DNA of 64,000 nt from CAYWKS01 sp964458935 (GCA_964458935.1 CAYWKS010000006.1:1-64000); one strand, 5' to 3'; counted from the first letter of the stretch, positions 45,612-55,352 are shown. Translations and numbers: made by a program. Notes: generated from the sequence alone by a model not told the origin.

Positions 45612-46805
45612 TCACGGCTGCTGAGCGTACGGATTGCGCTGGACGGTGTCGGCGGCGGGCCGATCAAACTCGAACGACGGGCGGGCCATGATGATCGGCC
45701 GGCGGCGGGCGACATTGAAGATCAGCCCGACCAGTGTGTAGCTGGCGACGAGGCTTGACCCACCATAGCTGACCATAGGCAGGGTCATGCCGGTGATCGG
45801 CAGCACGCCGACGGTCATGCCAACCGTGACGAACATCTGCGTGAACAGCACCGTTGCGGCGCCGACCGCCACGAGGCGGGCGAAGGGGTCTTTCGTCAAA
45901 GCCGCGGCGGCAAAGGCCGACCCGATCAGCACGAGGAACAGCCCAACGAGTCCAAGGCCACCGATCACGCCCCACCGCGTGCAGATCACCGCGAAGATCA
46001 TGTCGTTCTGCGGCTCGGGCAGCGCGTTGTATTGAATGAGGCTGCCGGCATAATCGGCCTCGTGGCCTGTCCATTGCCCGGCGCCCACGAGGGTCTGGGC
46101 CTTGTGGCCCTGAAAGCCGATGCCCTCGAGGTGCTTGGTCTCCCCGCGTAGCTGGCTGACCATCGCGACGATCCGCTGCTTCTGGTGGGGCTGGAGCAAG
46201 GGGTACATCGCGGGCATCAGGCACGCACCGATCACCAGCATCAACAAGAGGTGTTTGAGGCGGGCCCCGGCCACGATGAGCATCGCGAATAACACCGGCA
46301 TGAAGATCATCGCCGTGCCCAGGTCGGGCTCGACAAGGATGAGACCCATCGGCACAAAGGTCAGCAACAGCGGCGGCAGCAGGCCGCGCAGCGTCCGGTA
46401 GTTCTCGCGATAACGCAGCCATGTTGCCAGCGTCAGCACGTAGGCGATCTTTGCCAACTCGCTGGGCTGCGCAAGGACGAAATGCAGGTTGAACCAACGC
46501 CGCGCTCCGTTTCGGACCGGCACGATCGACTCGGGCATTCCGGGGATCAAGAGCACGATCAGCAAGACGATCGTCACGCCCAACACCGGATAAGACACAT
46601 CCACCAGCCTCTTGGGGTGGATGACCGCGGCGACCAGCATGGCGACCGCGGCGATGGGGACAAACTGAACCTGCTTTGCCGCGAACTCCGGCCGCACCAA
46701 GTGAATCGCGTAGAGCCCGACCGCGGTCAGCGCCGCCGCCGCGAACAGCGCGATATGGCCGATGTTCGGCGTGAAGAGGGCTCGGATGGACGGCGGGAGA
46801 TTCAT
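45612..46805 (-). CDS. rodA: Rod shape-determining protein RodA (SEDS peptidoglycan polymerase)
   Basis: 397 aa, about ten transmembrane helices. SEDS features include the loop RRWFNLHFVLAQPSELAKIAYVL (catalytic-region QPSEL.K), VEPDLGTAM and GMTLPMVSYGGSS near the C terminus. RodA polymerises glycan for side-wall growth with PBP2. The ATG at 46805 is six bases inside an upstream GTG. The gene follows PBP2 with 30 bases between, in the usual mrdA-mrdB order. Confidence 0.93.
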   Translation of the reverse strand: MNLPPSIRALFTPNIGHIALFAAAALTAVGLYAIHLVRPEFAAKQVQFVPIAAVAMLVAAVIHPKRLVDVSYPVLGVTIVLLIVLLIPGMPESIVPVRNGARRWFNLHFVLAQPSELAKIAYVLTLATWLRYRENYRTLRGLLPPLLLTFVPMGLILVEPDLGTAMIFMPVLFAMLIVAGARLKHLLLMLVIGACLMPAMYPLLQPHQKQRIVAMVSQLRGETKHLEGIGFQGHKAQTLVGAGQWTGHEADYAGSLIQYNALPEPQNDMIFAVICTRWGVIGGLGLVGLFLVLIGSAFAAAALTKDPFARLVAVGAATVLFTQMFVTVGMTVGVLPITGMTLPMVSYGGSSLVASYTLVGLIFNVARRRPIIMARPSFEFDRPAADTVQRNPYAQQP

Positions 46806-46835
46806 GGGCACAAGCCGGCCGGTCGTCGTGACCGG

Positions 46836-49067
46836 TTACAGGTATCCTTCAATGCGGAGTGCGTGGAGGACCTGGTTGGCGACGGGCCCTGCGGCACGAC
46901 CGCCCGATCCGCCGTACTCGACGACCACGGCGATGACATAGGCGGCCTGATCCTCAGTCGGCCGCTTCACATGACAGACATACCAGCCGTGGTACCCGCG
47001 GCGGATGACCGTCTCCCCGTCATCGAGTCGACCGTTCCCATTCGCGTCATCGAACTGGACCGGCGCCTGGGCTGTGCCGGTCTTTGCTCGCACGGTGACG
47101 TCGTGCAGGTTGATCAGCGGCTCTCGCCGTCCGTCGATGTTGATGTGGTGGCCCGTGCCATAGGGCTTATTGGCCGAGTCCTCCATGCCTTGGAGCACGT
47201 TGTCGACCACACGCGCGGGCAGGCCGAGATCGGACGACGCCTGCCCGTCCCGACGGTGTTGCGCGAGCAGCGGGGTGAGCCGCCGCCCGGCCCGGGCCAG
47301 GGTGGCGTGGGCATGGGCGACCTGCATCGGCGTTGCGGCGATCGGTCCCTGACCGATGCCGATGAACATCGCGTTGGAGCGGTTCAACTCGCGTCCGGGC
47401 GGGTTCGGGCCATCCAGATGTGGCATGATTCCCGCGGACTCACCGGCCAGCCCCAGCCCGGTCTCACGGCCGAATCCGAATAATTCGAGGCCGCCGACCA
47501 GCCGCCGCGGGCCCAGCCGATCACCGCACGTATAGAAGTAGATGTTGCAACTGCGGGCGATCGCTTCGATCGGCGCCAGCGGACCGTGGCTCATGTAACC
47601 GTACTGCGACCGGTAGATCCAGCAACGGAAGATCGAGCGGCGTTCAGCGTAGTAGTGGCCGTTGCAGGTGATGGCCTCGTCCCAGCCGACCGCGCCCTCC
47701 GCGGCGGCGATCGCGTAGACGATGGGTTTGAGCGTCGAGCCCGGCGGATAGACCCCGGCGATCGGGCGGTTGATTCGCGGCTGGTCAACCGGCTCGGGCC
47801 AGCCCATTGGGTCGTTGGCGTCGGGCAGCCCGGCCGGCGATGTCACCATCGCCAGCACGTCACCCGAGGCGACGTCGAGCACGACGACGGAGCCGTTGAG
47901 TGGTGTGCCGGTTGGCATAGTGCTCGAACCATGCCAGGGCTGGACCTGCATCAGTCCCACACTTGGATCAAGTAGAGCCTGGACCCGCGCCTGCAGGTGG
48001 CCATCGATCGTCAGATGCACATCCTCGCCACGCCGCGGGTCACGGACCCGCTGGTCGCCTGTTCGGCGGTCGGTGATCTGGACGCCGCGAACGCCGCGCA
48101 GGCGCGATTCCTCAGCGTGCTCAACGCCATGCAGGCCCATCCGATCGCCCGGCAGGTAACCGCCCAGATCGACCGTGCCGTCGCCGCGACGATAGGGACG
48201 ACCGCCCTGCGTTTCGTTTACATCCTCGGCCCACACGTCGCGCATGCCGCCGACGATGTGATCGACCAGGCCACGCACGACCACCTGCTTCTCATGCGCG
48301 GCCCGCAGCGGGGAGATCATGTTCGACATGTCTACAGCCACATCGGCTTCACGCAGCGGATAGGCCCGACGCTTGGACTGGATCACTCTCAGCCCCGGCA
48401 GGTCGCCCTCGCGCGCGGCGAACCACAACTCCGTCGTCAAGTCCACAGCCGGCAGGATCGTGTGCGCTTCGACCTCCTCGCGCACGCGGATCGCGACATC
48501 GGCCAGTTCGACGGGCCCCTCGCGCTCCAGGGCCCGCCGCCGCGAGGCCCGGCTCCAAACCGCCGCCCGGATCGTCTGCACCCGATCCACGATCGACGCC
48601 TTGCGCCGCTCCAGTTCTTCGCGGGCCAGGTTCCCATGGCGGCACAACGCCAGCCACAGCCGCTCCACCTGTCGGTCGTAATCGCTCCGGTACTTGCGGA
48701 TGAGTTGTTCACGCTGGTCGAACGACAACCGGCCCCACCGATCGGTGTGTTGCTGATAGGCCTCACGCCTCGCCTGGCGGTAGGCCCAGTCGCCCGAGAT
48801 CACGTCATACTCCACGGCAATGTCCGCACAGGGCACATCCTCCGCCAGCACGCGACCGTTGCGGTCGTAGATCGTGCCGCGCACCGTTGGCAGCAGCTTC
48901 CGCGTGGAAAGGACCTGCTCGGCCTCGGCCAAGCGGTCCGCCCCCTCGACCGCGGCGAGGCGCAGGAGCTGCGCCGAGACGCCCCCGACCGATATCAGCA
49001 CCACCGCCCCCAGCAGCACCAGCCGCCGGTGAAACATGCTCGGGATCGCGCGTCGCAGCATCGCCAT
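46836..49067 (-). CDS. mrdA: Penicillin-binding protein 2 (peptidoglycan DD-transpeptidase)
   Basis: 743 aa. One N-terminal transmembrane helix (about 15-35), a PBP dimerisation domain containing RGTIYDRNGRVLAED, and the transpeptidase domain with S444-T-L-K447 (PPGSTLKP), S506-C-N (ARSCN) and K662-T-G (AKTGTAQ). A long helical insert at about 95-230 enlarges the pedestal. Just after KTG is an EF-hand-like loop (about 674-685). The ATG at 49067 is six bases after TACACT; further M codons precede it. Works with RodA in the elongasome. Confidence 0.93.
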   Translation of the reverse strand: MAMLRRAIPSMFHRRLVLLGAVVLISVGGVSAQLLRLAAVEGADRLAEAEQVLSTRKLLPTVRGTIYDRNGRVLAEDVPCADIAVEYDVISGDWAYRQARREAYQQHTDRWGRLSFDQREQLIRKYRSDYDRQVERLWLALCRHGNLAREELERRKASIVDRVQTIRAAVWSRASRRRALEREGPVELADVAIRVREEVEAHTILPAVDLTTELWFAAREGDLPGLRVIQSKRRAYPLREADVAVDMSNMISPLRAAHEKQVVVRGLVDHIVGGMRDVWAEDVNETQGGRPYRRGDGTVDLGGYLPGDRMGLHGVEHAEESRLRGVRGVQITDRRTGDQRVRDPRRGEDVHLTIDGHLQARVQALLDPSVGLMQVQPWHGSSTMPTGTPLNGSVVVLDVASGDVLAMVTSPAGLPDANDPMGWPEPVDQPRINRPIAGVYPPGSTLKPIVYAIAAAEGAVGWDEAITCNGHYYAERRSIFRCWIYRSQYGYMSHGPLAPIEAIARSCNIYFYTCGDRLGPRRLVGGLELFGFGRETGLGLAGESAGIMPHLDGPNPPGRELNRSNAMFIGIGQGPIAATPMQVAHAHATLARAGRRLTPLLAQHRRDGQASSDLGLPARVVDNVLQGMEDSANKPYGTGHHINIDGRREPLINLHDVTVRAKTGTAQAPVQFDDANGNGRLDDGETVIRRGYHGWYVCHVKRPTEDQAAYVIAVVVEYGGSGGRAAGPVANQVLHALRIEGYL

Positions 49068-49073
49068 CATCAA

Positions 49074-49079
49074 AGTGTA
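49074..49079 (-). promoter_or_regulatory. -10 element of PBP2-rodA operon, leaderless
   Basis: TACACT on the minus strand ends six bases before the ATG at 49067. Nearby ATG at 49070 and TTG at 49073 are too close to it. Confidence 0.4.
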
Positions 49080-49256
49080 TCGTCAAGCCCCGGCATCAGT
49101 TCACAGTTTAATGCAACCCATGGCCCCTCCGCTGGGGTGGGCCCCGCATCCCGCTGTGCGGCGGCAGGCTGTTTCCGTCGATCGGCCTGGCTGACGTGGG
49201 CGGCACTGAGGTTTTCACGAAGCTGCCGCATTTGAGCTGTCGTTGCGGCGGCGGCG

Positions 49257-50063
49257 CTACTTCTGCTTTTCGATGCAAGCGTAGGCGTTATGACTGTGAA
49301 TTGACTCGAAGTTCTCGCTGTTGATCTGGTACCAGTGGACCCGAGGATCGTCATCGAGTCGCACCGCCAGGTCGCGGACAATGTCCTCGACGAACTTGGG
49401 CGAGTCATACGCTTCCTCGGTGACGAACTTCTCATCCGGCCGCTTGAGCACAGGGTAGACCGGGGCGCTCGCGGCCGACTCGCAAAGCTCCACCAACTCC
49501 TCGATCCAGAGCATCTTGCGAATGCGGACGCGGGCTTCGATCATGCAACGCTGGTTGTGGGCCCCGTAGGCACTGATGGCCTTGGAACAGGGACACAGGC
49601 TCGTCGCCGGCACCTTGACACCGAGCACGAAGTCGTCGCTGGCGTTGGAAGTGCATTCGAAGCGGACGCGAAACGCCATCAGACCCTTCAATCCCGTCAC
49701 GGGCGCCTTCTTGTTGACGAAGTAATCGAACTCCAATTCGAGGTGGGCGTCGGCGGCGTTCAACCGCTCCTTAATGTCGTGACAGATAGCCATGACATCG
49801 GTCGGGTCGATCTCCTGTGCATGCTCGTTGAGCACTTCGAGGAACCGAGACATGTGCGTGCCCTTCTGGTGATGGGGCAGCGAGACATACATGTTCACCG
49901 TCGCTACCGTGTGCTGCTCCCCGCCGTCCGGCGTCCGAAGGCGGATCGGGTAGATCACGTCCCGCACACCCACCTTGTCGATCGCCACACGGCGAAAATC
50001 GGCCGCGGCCTGGACGTCGGTCAACTTCTGCGCGTCGGTGTCTGTGGCGCCTGGAGCGGTCAT
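49257..50063 (-). CDS. folE2: GTP cyclohydrolase FolE2 (type IB)
   Basis: 268 aa. The metal-site cysteine motif is SLCPCSKAISAYGAHNQRC, and the C-terminal hallmark is NSENFESIHSHNAYA. Domain size and order match the FolE2 family, which makes dihydroneopterin triphosphate from GTP for folate or queuosine using metals other than zinc. The ATG at 50063 has GGAGG about ten bases upstream. Confidence 0.94.
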   Translation of the reverse strand: MTAPGATDTDAQKLTDVQAAADFRRVAIDKVGVRDVIYPIRLRTPDGGEQHTVATVNMYVSLPHHQKGTHMSRFLEVLNEHAQEIDPTDVMAICHDIKERLNAADAHLELEFDYFVNKKAPVTGLKGLMAFRVRFECTSNASDDFVLGVKVPATSLCPCSKAISAYGAHNQRCMIEARVRIRKMLWIEELVELCESAASAPVYPVLKRPDEKFVTEEAYDSPKFVEDIVRDLAVRLDDDPRVHWYQINSENFESIHSHNAYACIEKQK

Positions 50064-50203
50064 AGGGCAATACCTCCGGCCCGTTGCGGCCAAATCTGCA
50101 GCGAACATCAGTGCGATCATAGGGACAGGTCCTCATGCGATCAAAACCGCAATTGCCGGCGCACGCCCAACTTATCGCCGAAAGCCCCTGTCGGCTCGGC
50201 CGC

Positions 50204-51304
50204 TTACGCCACCACCACGACGTGCTTGTGCCGTGACGCGTGAATGGTCTGGCTCCAGCCCACGCCCATCGCCACCCCGGCGATCCCCCCCGACCCGTAG
50301 AAGACCGGCAACGCCAGCGCCAACGGCAGTATCGGCTGGATCGGGGGCGTGGACCGGGGGTAGTCGGCATAGTAGCTGGCGAGCATTGCTTCCATGCTGC
50401 GCGCGTCCATCGCGGTCCAGACATACGCAGCCACACCCAGGATCAGGGGCCCCGCCAGCATCGTCAGCCGCGCCTTGGACGGGAACAACTGGTGCGCCAA
50501 CAACGCCGCCGCCGTGAAACTGACGAGCATGGCGCCGATAATTTGGCCCGGGTCGGCGTTGCGCATGAGCACGATGAGTCCCGCGCCGGCAACGCTGATC
50601 ATAACCGCGGCGCCGAGATATGCCGGCGCTACGTGCGCCCGAGTGACGGATCGCTCCGAGCGGCGGTCGAGAAGCGACTGGGCCGCCATCGTCGTCGCCC
50701 ATAATGACAGCAAAATCGCGAAGACCCCCATCAGTGTCATGATATAGCCCCCGAACAAGGCCGGCTGCAGGCCGTACACCGCCGCCGCTGAGATAACAAT
50801 CGGCAGAAGCGTCGCGCCCATCTCCGCACGCGGGGGTGCCTCGTCAACGGGTTCGGTCTCTTCGCAGCAGGGACTGCGTAACACGGATGCGGCCGCACGC
50901 ACCTTACCGCGCAGGTATCGCAGCACAAGCGTCGCCGTAATAATTGGCACAGCCCAGAGCACCGCCTCCGCCGCCAGCAGATAGTACGCGTTGGGTGAAT
51001 CAATCCCGCGGATCCATCCGTCGATCGACCCCCCCTGGCCGGCCACGTACAGCAGCCCCGCGCCGATCACGAACGCGCCCGACAACGGGTTGCCCGTCGA
51101 ACCGCAGATCAATGCCAGCGCCACGACCACCGCCGCCCAGAGCAGCATCGCGGCCAGGGCGGCGGCCGGCTCGTGCGTGCCCAGCAGCGTCGCACCCCGG
51201 CCGTTGACCGCGCCGAAAGCCGCGGCGCGAAACGCTTCGCCCGCTATCGCCGCGACCACCACGCCCAACGCCAGGATCACCCGCTGCTTGATGGATGGAA
51301 ACAT
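50204..51304 (-). CDS. Multi-pass membrane protein, unknown function
   Basis: 366 aa, about ten predicted hydrophobic helices with short loops. The one longer loop (about residues 140-165) is acidic and contains CCEETEP. No transport or enzyme motif is recognised. The C terminus ends SRHKHVVVVA. It lies between folE2 and tRNA-Leu, on the minus strand, and shows no obvious operon link. Confidence 0.75.
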   Translation of the reverse strand: MFPSIKQRVILALGVVVAAIAGEAFRAAAFGAVNGRGATLLGTHEPAAALAAMLLWAAVVVALALICGSTGNPLSGAFVIGAGLLYVAGQGGSIDGWIRGIDSPNAYYLLAAEAVLWAVPIITATLVLRYLRGKVRAAASVLRSPCCEETEPVDEAPPRAEMGATLLPIVISAAAVYGLQPALFGGYIMTLMGVFAILLSLWATTMAAQSLLDRRSERSVTRAHVAPAYLGAAVMISVAGAGLIVLMRNADPGQIIGAMLVSFTAAALLAHQLFPSKARLTMLAGPLILGVAAYVWTAMDARSMEAMLASYYADYPRSTPPIQPILPLALALPVFYGSGGIAGVAMGVGWSQTIHASRHKHVVVVA

Positions 51305-51385
51305 GAGCCTTTGATAACGATCCAGCCGGGTCCGTGCAAGCCTGCGTCAGCCGCCCCGCGACATTGCCGCATCACGATGTTAGGC

Positions 51386-51391
51386 TATACT
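51386..51391 (+). promoter_or_regulatory. -10 element of tRNA-Leu
   Basis: TATACT, in AGGCTATACTGG, lies 15 bases before the mature tRNA 5' end. Confidence 0.5.
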
Positions 51392-51406
51392 GGTGGTTTG
51401 CCCCCG

Positions 51407-51492
51407 GCGCCGGTGGCGGAACTGGCAGACGCGCAGCGTTGAGGTCGCTGTGGGAGTTAAATCCCGTGGAGGTTCGAATCCTCTCCGGCGCA
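51407..51492 (+). tRNA. tRNA-Leu (anticodon GAG)
   Basis: Class II tRNA. Acceptor GCGCCGG pairs with CCGGCGC, discriminator A. D arm TGGCGGAACTGGCAGACGC, anticodon stem CAGCG/CGCTG with loop TTGAGGT giving GAG, a long variable arm, and T arm GAGGTTCGAATCCTC. Eighty-six bases, no encoded CCA. Confidence 0.96.
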
Positions 51493-51568
51493 TTCCTGAC
51501 AAGTCGCGCAGCACCGCCACATCGCTGATGCGTCGCGCCGATTCGCGCGTGCGACCGCGAACCGCAGC

Positions 51569-51979
51569 TCACTTGCCGTACACCTCATCCGGGTCAAACA
51601 CGCGGTCCTCGACGAACGCCAGCTTGCCGACGCCCACGTCCTCGATCGCGCGATAGAAGCAGGTATGGTAGCCAACATGGCACGCGGCCCCCGCGGGCTT
51701 CACCCGCACCAGCACCACGTCCTGATCGCAGTCCACCCGTGTCTCCACCACATGCATGACGTGCCCCGAGCTCTCACCCTTGACCCACATCTTTCCGCGG
51801 GATCGGCTGTAGAAAGTGGCGCGAGCGGTCTTCACCGTCTGCGCGAGCGCCTCCCGATTCATCCAGGCCACCATCATCACCGCGCCGCTGTCGGCGTCCT
51901 GGACGATCGCGGGCACCAGGCCCTGCGCGTCGAATTTCACATCCAGCCGATCGCCGGTCTCTCGCTCGGGTAGCGCCAT
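51569..51979 (-). CDS. hisI: Phosphoribosyl-AMP cyclohydrolase
   Basis: 136 aa, the single-domain form without the HisE part. Visible motifs are MVAWMNREAL, FYSRSRGKMWVKGESSGH, VDCDQD (zinc/magnesium Asp and Cys) and CHVGYHTCFYR (zinc Cys). It opens the purine ring in histidine synthesis. The ATG at 51979 gives the normal length. The gene is divergent from lptD. Confidence 0.95.
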   Translation of the reverse strand: MALPERETGDRLDVKFDAQGLVPAIVQDADSGAVMMVAWMNREALAQTVKTARATFYSRSRGKMWVKGESSGHVMHVVETRVDCDQDVVLVRVKPAGAACHVGYHTCFYRAIEDVGVGKLAFVEDRVFDPDEVYGK

Positions 51980-52104
51980 GGCTGCGTATCTCCTGTCGTG
52001 TTGGCGGACTGCCGAGTGTACCTTCGGCGTCGGAGCAGGCAAGGCGAACGCGCCCCGGAAATCCACGGCGACTGGGCGGAGTTTTCGTGGTGGCCGCGTC
52101 GGCT

Positions 52105-52110
52105 TATAAT
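52105..52110 (+). promoter_or_regulatory. -10 element of lptD
   Basis: A perfect TATAAT, in GGCTTATAATCG. Transcription would start near 52117, about 25 bases before the lptD ATG. Confidence 0.55.
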
Positions 52111-52121
52111 CGCGGCCACCT

Positions 52122-52145
52122 ATGCTCACGAGGTCGAATGCATGA
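52122..52145 (+). CDS. Possible 7-codon leader peptide overlapping lptD start
   Basis: ATG at 52122 opens a frame reading MLTRSNA and stops with a TGA that overlaps the lptD ATG as ATGA. The first ATG is about five bases from the predicted transcription start. A GAGG at 52130-52133 also serves lptD directly. It may be chance or a coupling device. Confidence 0.25.
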   Translation: MLTRSNA

Positions 52146-55100
52146 ACTTCACGCCCGCCGGCCACGTCATCGGACACTCCCGACGCCGGCGGCTGCGGCG
52201 TGGCTTGGCAGGCATACTGGTCGGCCTGATCGCCGTGGGCGCTTCCCCGCTGCTGCACGGGCAAAGCACCTCCGATCGCCATGCCCAGCGCATGATCAAC
52301 AACTCAGCCACCGGCGTCGTACTTCCCCAGACCCCGCTCAACACTGATGCCGTACTGCGGGCACGCCGGTCCTCAGCGTGGAGCGACGGACCAGTGCAGC
52401 GTTTGCTCCTGGAGGATGACGTCCAGGTCAACATTGGCGGGTACGGCTTCAATGCCCATAGCGGCGTGGTCTTCGCCACCAGCCGACCCACGCTCACAGG
52501 TCGGGTGTACGACCTCGCGATCTACCTCGATGACGTGCGTGAGCTTGGCGGACAAGGGGCTATTCGTGCTGAGGCGCCGCGGTTGCTCGTGACGGTATCG
52601 GTCAGCGGCGAGGTGGTCCTGCACACCGACAAATTTGATCGGCGTTCGCTCGCGGATGACGACTTCGTGCGGGATGCCATGGCTCGGGTGCAGCGGTACC
52701 GCCGCGCCCAGGTCGAGCGGATTGCCGCGCTGGGGCAGCGCCCCCCGCTGTACCCGCTCGAGGTGCTGGCCCGGCGTGATCGGCCGCATATCCCACCGCG
52801 TCGGCCGGCCGTCACACCCGACGCACCGGGCGCGGAACCGTCCGAGGCTGCTGCATCATCCGTACCAACGGTCGAGACAGCGCCGCCGGACGTCGAGGAG
52901 CAGGTCGCGGCGTCCGAGCCGCCCGCGCCCCCCGCCGGGCGCACCACACCGCCCACGGATGGCGACGTGCACCCCGAGGCGCCCGAGGACCTCGGTCAGT
53001 TGCAGCGGGTCCAGTTCCGCGCTGACAAGATCGTCTACGAGGAGCTCGACGGCGAAGCCGCTGCGGTGCTCATGGGCGACGTCCAGGTGCTGCACCACGA
53101 CCTCGCTGCCGGCCGAAGCCTCTCGCTCAGCAGTGACCGGGCGGTCATTTTCACAGCCCCCGGCGCGTTGACCGGCGGCACGACCGTCGAGGCGCAGACC
53201 GTCCGTGGCGTCTACCTCGAAGACAACGTCATCGCGACCGACGGCGAGTACACCCTTCGCGGGCCGCGTGTGTTCTTTGATGTGCTGGCCCAGCGGGCGG
53301 TGGTGCTTGACGCGGTCTTCTACACATGGAGCATCGAACGCCAGGTGCCGCTGTACATCCGGGCGCGCAAGCTCATGCAAGTCTCGCGGAGCCAGTGGCA
53401 GGCCGAGCGCGGCCGCCTGAGCACCAGCGAATTCCACGAGCCGCACTTCGCGATCGGGGTGGATCACCTCACTGTGAATCGTGAGGCGGCGGACGACGAG
53501 CGGGCGGTCTACCGCTATGAGGCCAGGGGCGCGACGCTGCGCTACGGCGATACCCCGCTGTTCTACTGGCCGCGCATCACGGGGCAGACCGGCGACACCC
53601 CCCTGCGACGAGCCAGCGTCAGCTTCGACACGCAGGACGGCGTCGTGCTGCGGACCCGCTGGGATGCGTTTGCACTTGCCGGGGCCGACGCGCCCGAAGG
53701 CGTCGATGCAACCTTCCTTCTCGATGGTTTCACCGAGCGAGGCGTCGCGACAGGCGTCGAGCTCGACTATGACGTGCCCAAGGCGTTCGGCGACGGGATC
53801 GCCTATGGCATGTACGATACAGGTGAAGACGAGCCCGGCGGCCGCGACGAGATCGACCCCCAGACCGACACGCGCGGCGTTGTCCACTGGCAGCATCGCC
53901 ACCTGTTGCCCGACGACTGGCAGGTCAGCCTCGAGCTAAGCTGGATCAGCGACCCGACCTTCCTTGAAGAGTTCTTCACCTCTGAGGCTTACACCGACAA
54001 GCCCTGGGAGACCTCGTTCTACGCAAAGAAGCAGGACGAGGACTGGGCGTTCACGTTCCTCACGCGGTACGATCTGCTCGACTTCCTACCGCAGTTGCCG
54101 CGGCTTCAGACGCCCGGCTACACCGTCGATAAGCTGCCTGAGCTGGCGTACTACCGCATCGGCACGCCCCTGTTCGGCGATACCGTGACGTGGTTCAGTG
54201 AGAATCGCGGGTCGCTGATGGCGATGAACTTTCCCGAGCAGGCGCCCCGCGAGCTTGGCTTCAACCGGGCAGAGTCCCTGGCGATATTCGGCGTCGGCCG
54301 CGGCGTCCCGCTCGACCAGGCGCTGGGCGCCCGCGGGTTCGAGGATGACCACGTCGCCCGCTTCGACACCCGCCAAGAACTCAACCTTCCACTCAAGCTC
54401 GGGCCGATCGACATTGTGCCCTACGTTGTTGGCCGCGCCACGGTCTACGACGACGATTTCGCGGAGTTCCGGGGCGAGCAGGACAACGCCCGGCTGTGGG
54501 GCCAGGGCGGCGCCCGCCTGCACACCGCCCTGACGAGGAACTACGACTCGGTGGAAAGCCGACTGCTCGACCTGCACCGCCTGCGTCACATCATCGAGCC
54601 CTTTGTCAATGTCAGCTACGCCGACACGAACATCGAGCAGCAGAACCTGCCCGTCTACGACTTCAACGTCGAATCGCTGAGCGACGGGTTGGTCACGAAG
54701 CTGGGGCTGCGGAACACGTGGCAGACCCAGCGAGGCGGTCCCGGCAACTGGCGCAGCGTCGACGTCTTCCGGCTCGACACCGAGTTCGTCATTCAGGATG
54801 AAGACATCCAGGTCGAATCCCCCATCGCCCGATTCTTCGACTACCGCCCGGAATATTCGCTGGCCGGCGACCACTTCTACACCGAGATGGCCTGGCAGGT
54901 CAGCGACACCCTCTCGGCGGTGTCCAACCTGAATTACAGCTTCGACACCAGCGAGGTCGAGCGGTGGAATGCCGGGGTGCTGATGGACCATAACCCGCGG
55001 CTGACCTCGTTCATGGAGCTCCGCCACATCTCCGACCTTGATTCGCTGCTGTTCCGGTACGGTTTCGAGTACCTGCTGAGCACGAAGTACCATCTCGCAT

Positions 55101-55303
55101 TCAGTCAGGCGTTCGACTTCGATCGCAACGAGGTGCGGGACCTGAACGTGGAGCTGACGCGGCGGCTGCCCCGGGCGCTGTTCCGTGTCATCGTCAGCGT
55201 CGACGAAGTCGGGGATGTCAGCAGCGTGGGCGTGGCGTTCAGCCCGGAGGGCGGCGGCAGCCGCGGCCACCCCTCGCGCAACCCGTTCATCTACACCCGC
55301 TGA
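52142..55303 (+). CDS. lptD: LPS-assembly protein LptD-like outer-membrane protein
   Basis: 1053 aa. A signal region follows a basic start (RRRRLRRGLAGILVGLIAV, cut near LLHGQ). An OstA/LptA-like jelly-roll occurs at about residues 290-430 (FRADKIVYEELDGEAAAVLM), and the rest is rich in alternating beta strands with aromatic ends, as in the LptD 26-strand barrel (LSWISDP, YSFDTSEVERWNAGV). A Pro/Glu/Ala-rich linker lies at about 225-280. The family is highly divergent here, so the symbol is by domain order. LptD inserts LPS in the outer leaflet. Confidence 0.82.
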   Translation: MNFTPAGHVIGHSRRRRLRRGLAGILVGLIAVGASPLLHGQSTSDRHAQRMINNSATGVVLPQTPLNTDAVLRARRSSAWSDGPVQRLLLEDDVQVNIGGYGFNAHSGVVFATSRPTLTGRVYDLAIYLDDVRELGGQGAIRAEAPRLLVTVSVSGEVVLHTDKFDRRSLADDDFVRDAMARVQRYRRAQVERIAALGQRPPLYPLEVLARRDRPHIPPRRPAVTPDAPGAEPSEAAASSVPTVETAPPDVEEQVAASEPPAPPAGRTTPPTDGDVHPEAPEDLGQLQRVQFRADKIVYEELDGEAAAVLMGDVQVLHHDLAAGRSLSLSSDRAVIFTAPGALTGGTTVEAQTVRGVYLEDNVIATDGEYTLRGPRVFFDVLAQRAVVLDAVFYTWSIERQVPLYIRARKLMQVSRSQWQAERGRLSTSEFHEPHFAIGVDHLTVNREAADDERAVYRYEARGATLRYGDTPLFYWPRITGQTGDTPLRRASVSFDTQDGVVLRTRWDAFALAGADAPEGVDATFLLDGFTERGVATGVELDYDVPKAFGDGIAYGMYDTGEDEPGGRDEIDPQTDTRGVVHWQHRHLLPDDWQVSLELSWISDPTFLEEFFTSEAYTDKPWETSFYAKKQDEDWAFTFLTRYDLLDFLPQLPRLQTPGYTVDKLPELAYYRIGTPLFGDTVTWFSENRGSLMAMNFPEQAPRELGFNRAESLAIFGVGRGVPLDQALGARGFEDDHVARFDTRQELNLPLKLGPIDIVPYVVGRATVYDDDFAEFRGEQDNARLWGQGGARLHTALTRNYDSVESRLLDLHRLRHIIEPFVNVSYADTNIEQQNLPVYDFNVESLSDGLVTKLGLRNTWQTQRGGPGNWRSVDVFRLDTEFVIQDEDIQVESPIARFFDYRPEYSLAGDHFYTEMAWQVSDTLSAVSNLNYSFDTSEVERWNAGVLMDHNPRLTSFMELRHISDLDSLLFRYGFEYLLSTKYHLAFSQAFDFDRNEVRDLNVELTRRLPRALFRVIVSVDEVGDVSSVGVAFSPEGGGSRGHPSRNPFIYTR

Positions 55304-55338
55304 ACAGGGCCGATCATCGCGGCCGGCCGCCGACACGC

Positions 55339-55344
55339 TACAAT
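55339..55344 (+). promoter_or_regulatory. -10 element of argJ, leaderless
   Basis: TACAAT, in CGCTACAATTC, ends eight bases before the argJ ATG with no Shine-Dalgarno site. Confidence 0.5.
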
Positions 55345-55352
55345 TCCCGCCT

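Noticed and set aside
49335..50243. 302-codon open frame opposite folE2
   Set aside because: Antisense shadow; the minus-strand frame has the FolE2 motifs.
51998..52141. Extension of lptD to an upstream start
   Set aside because: It would overlap the hisI upstream region and the TATAAT; the ATG at 52142 directly precedes a typical signal region.
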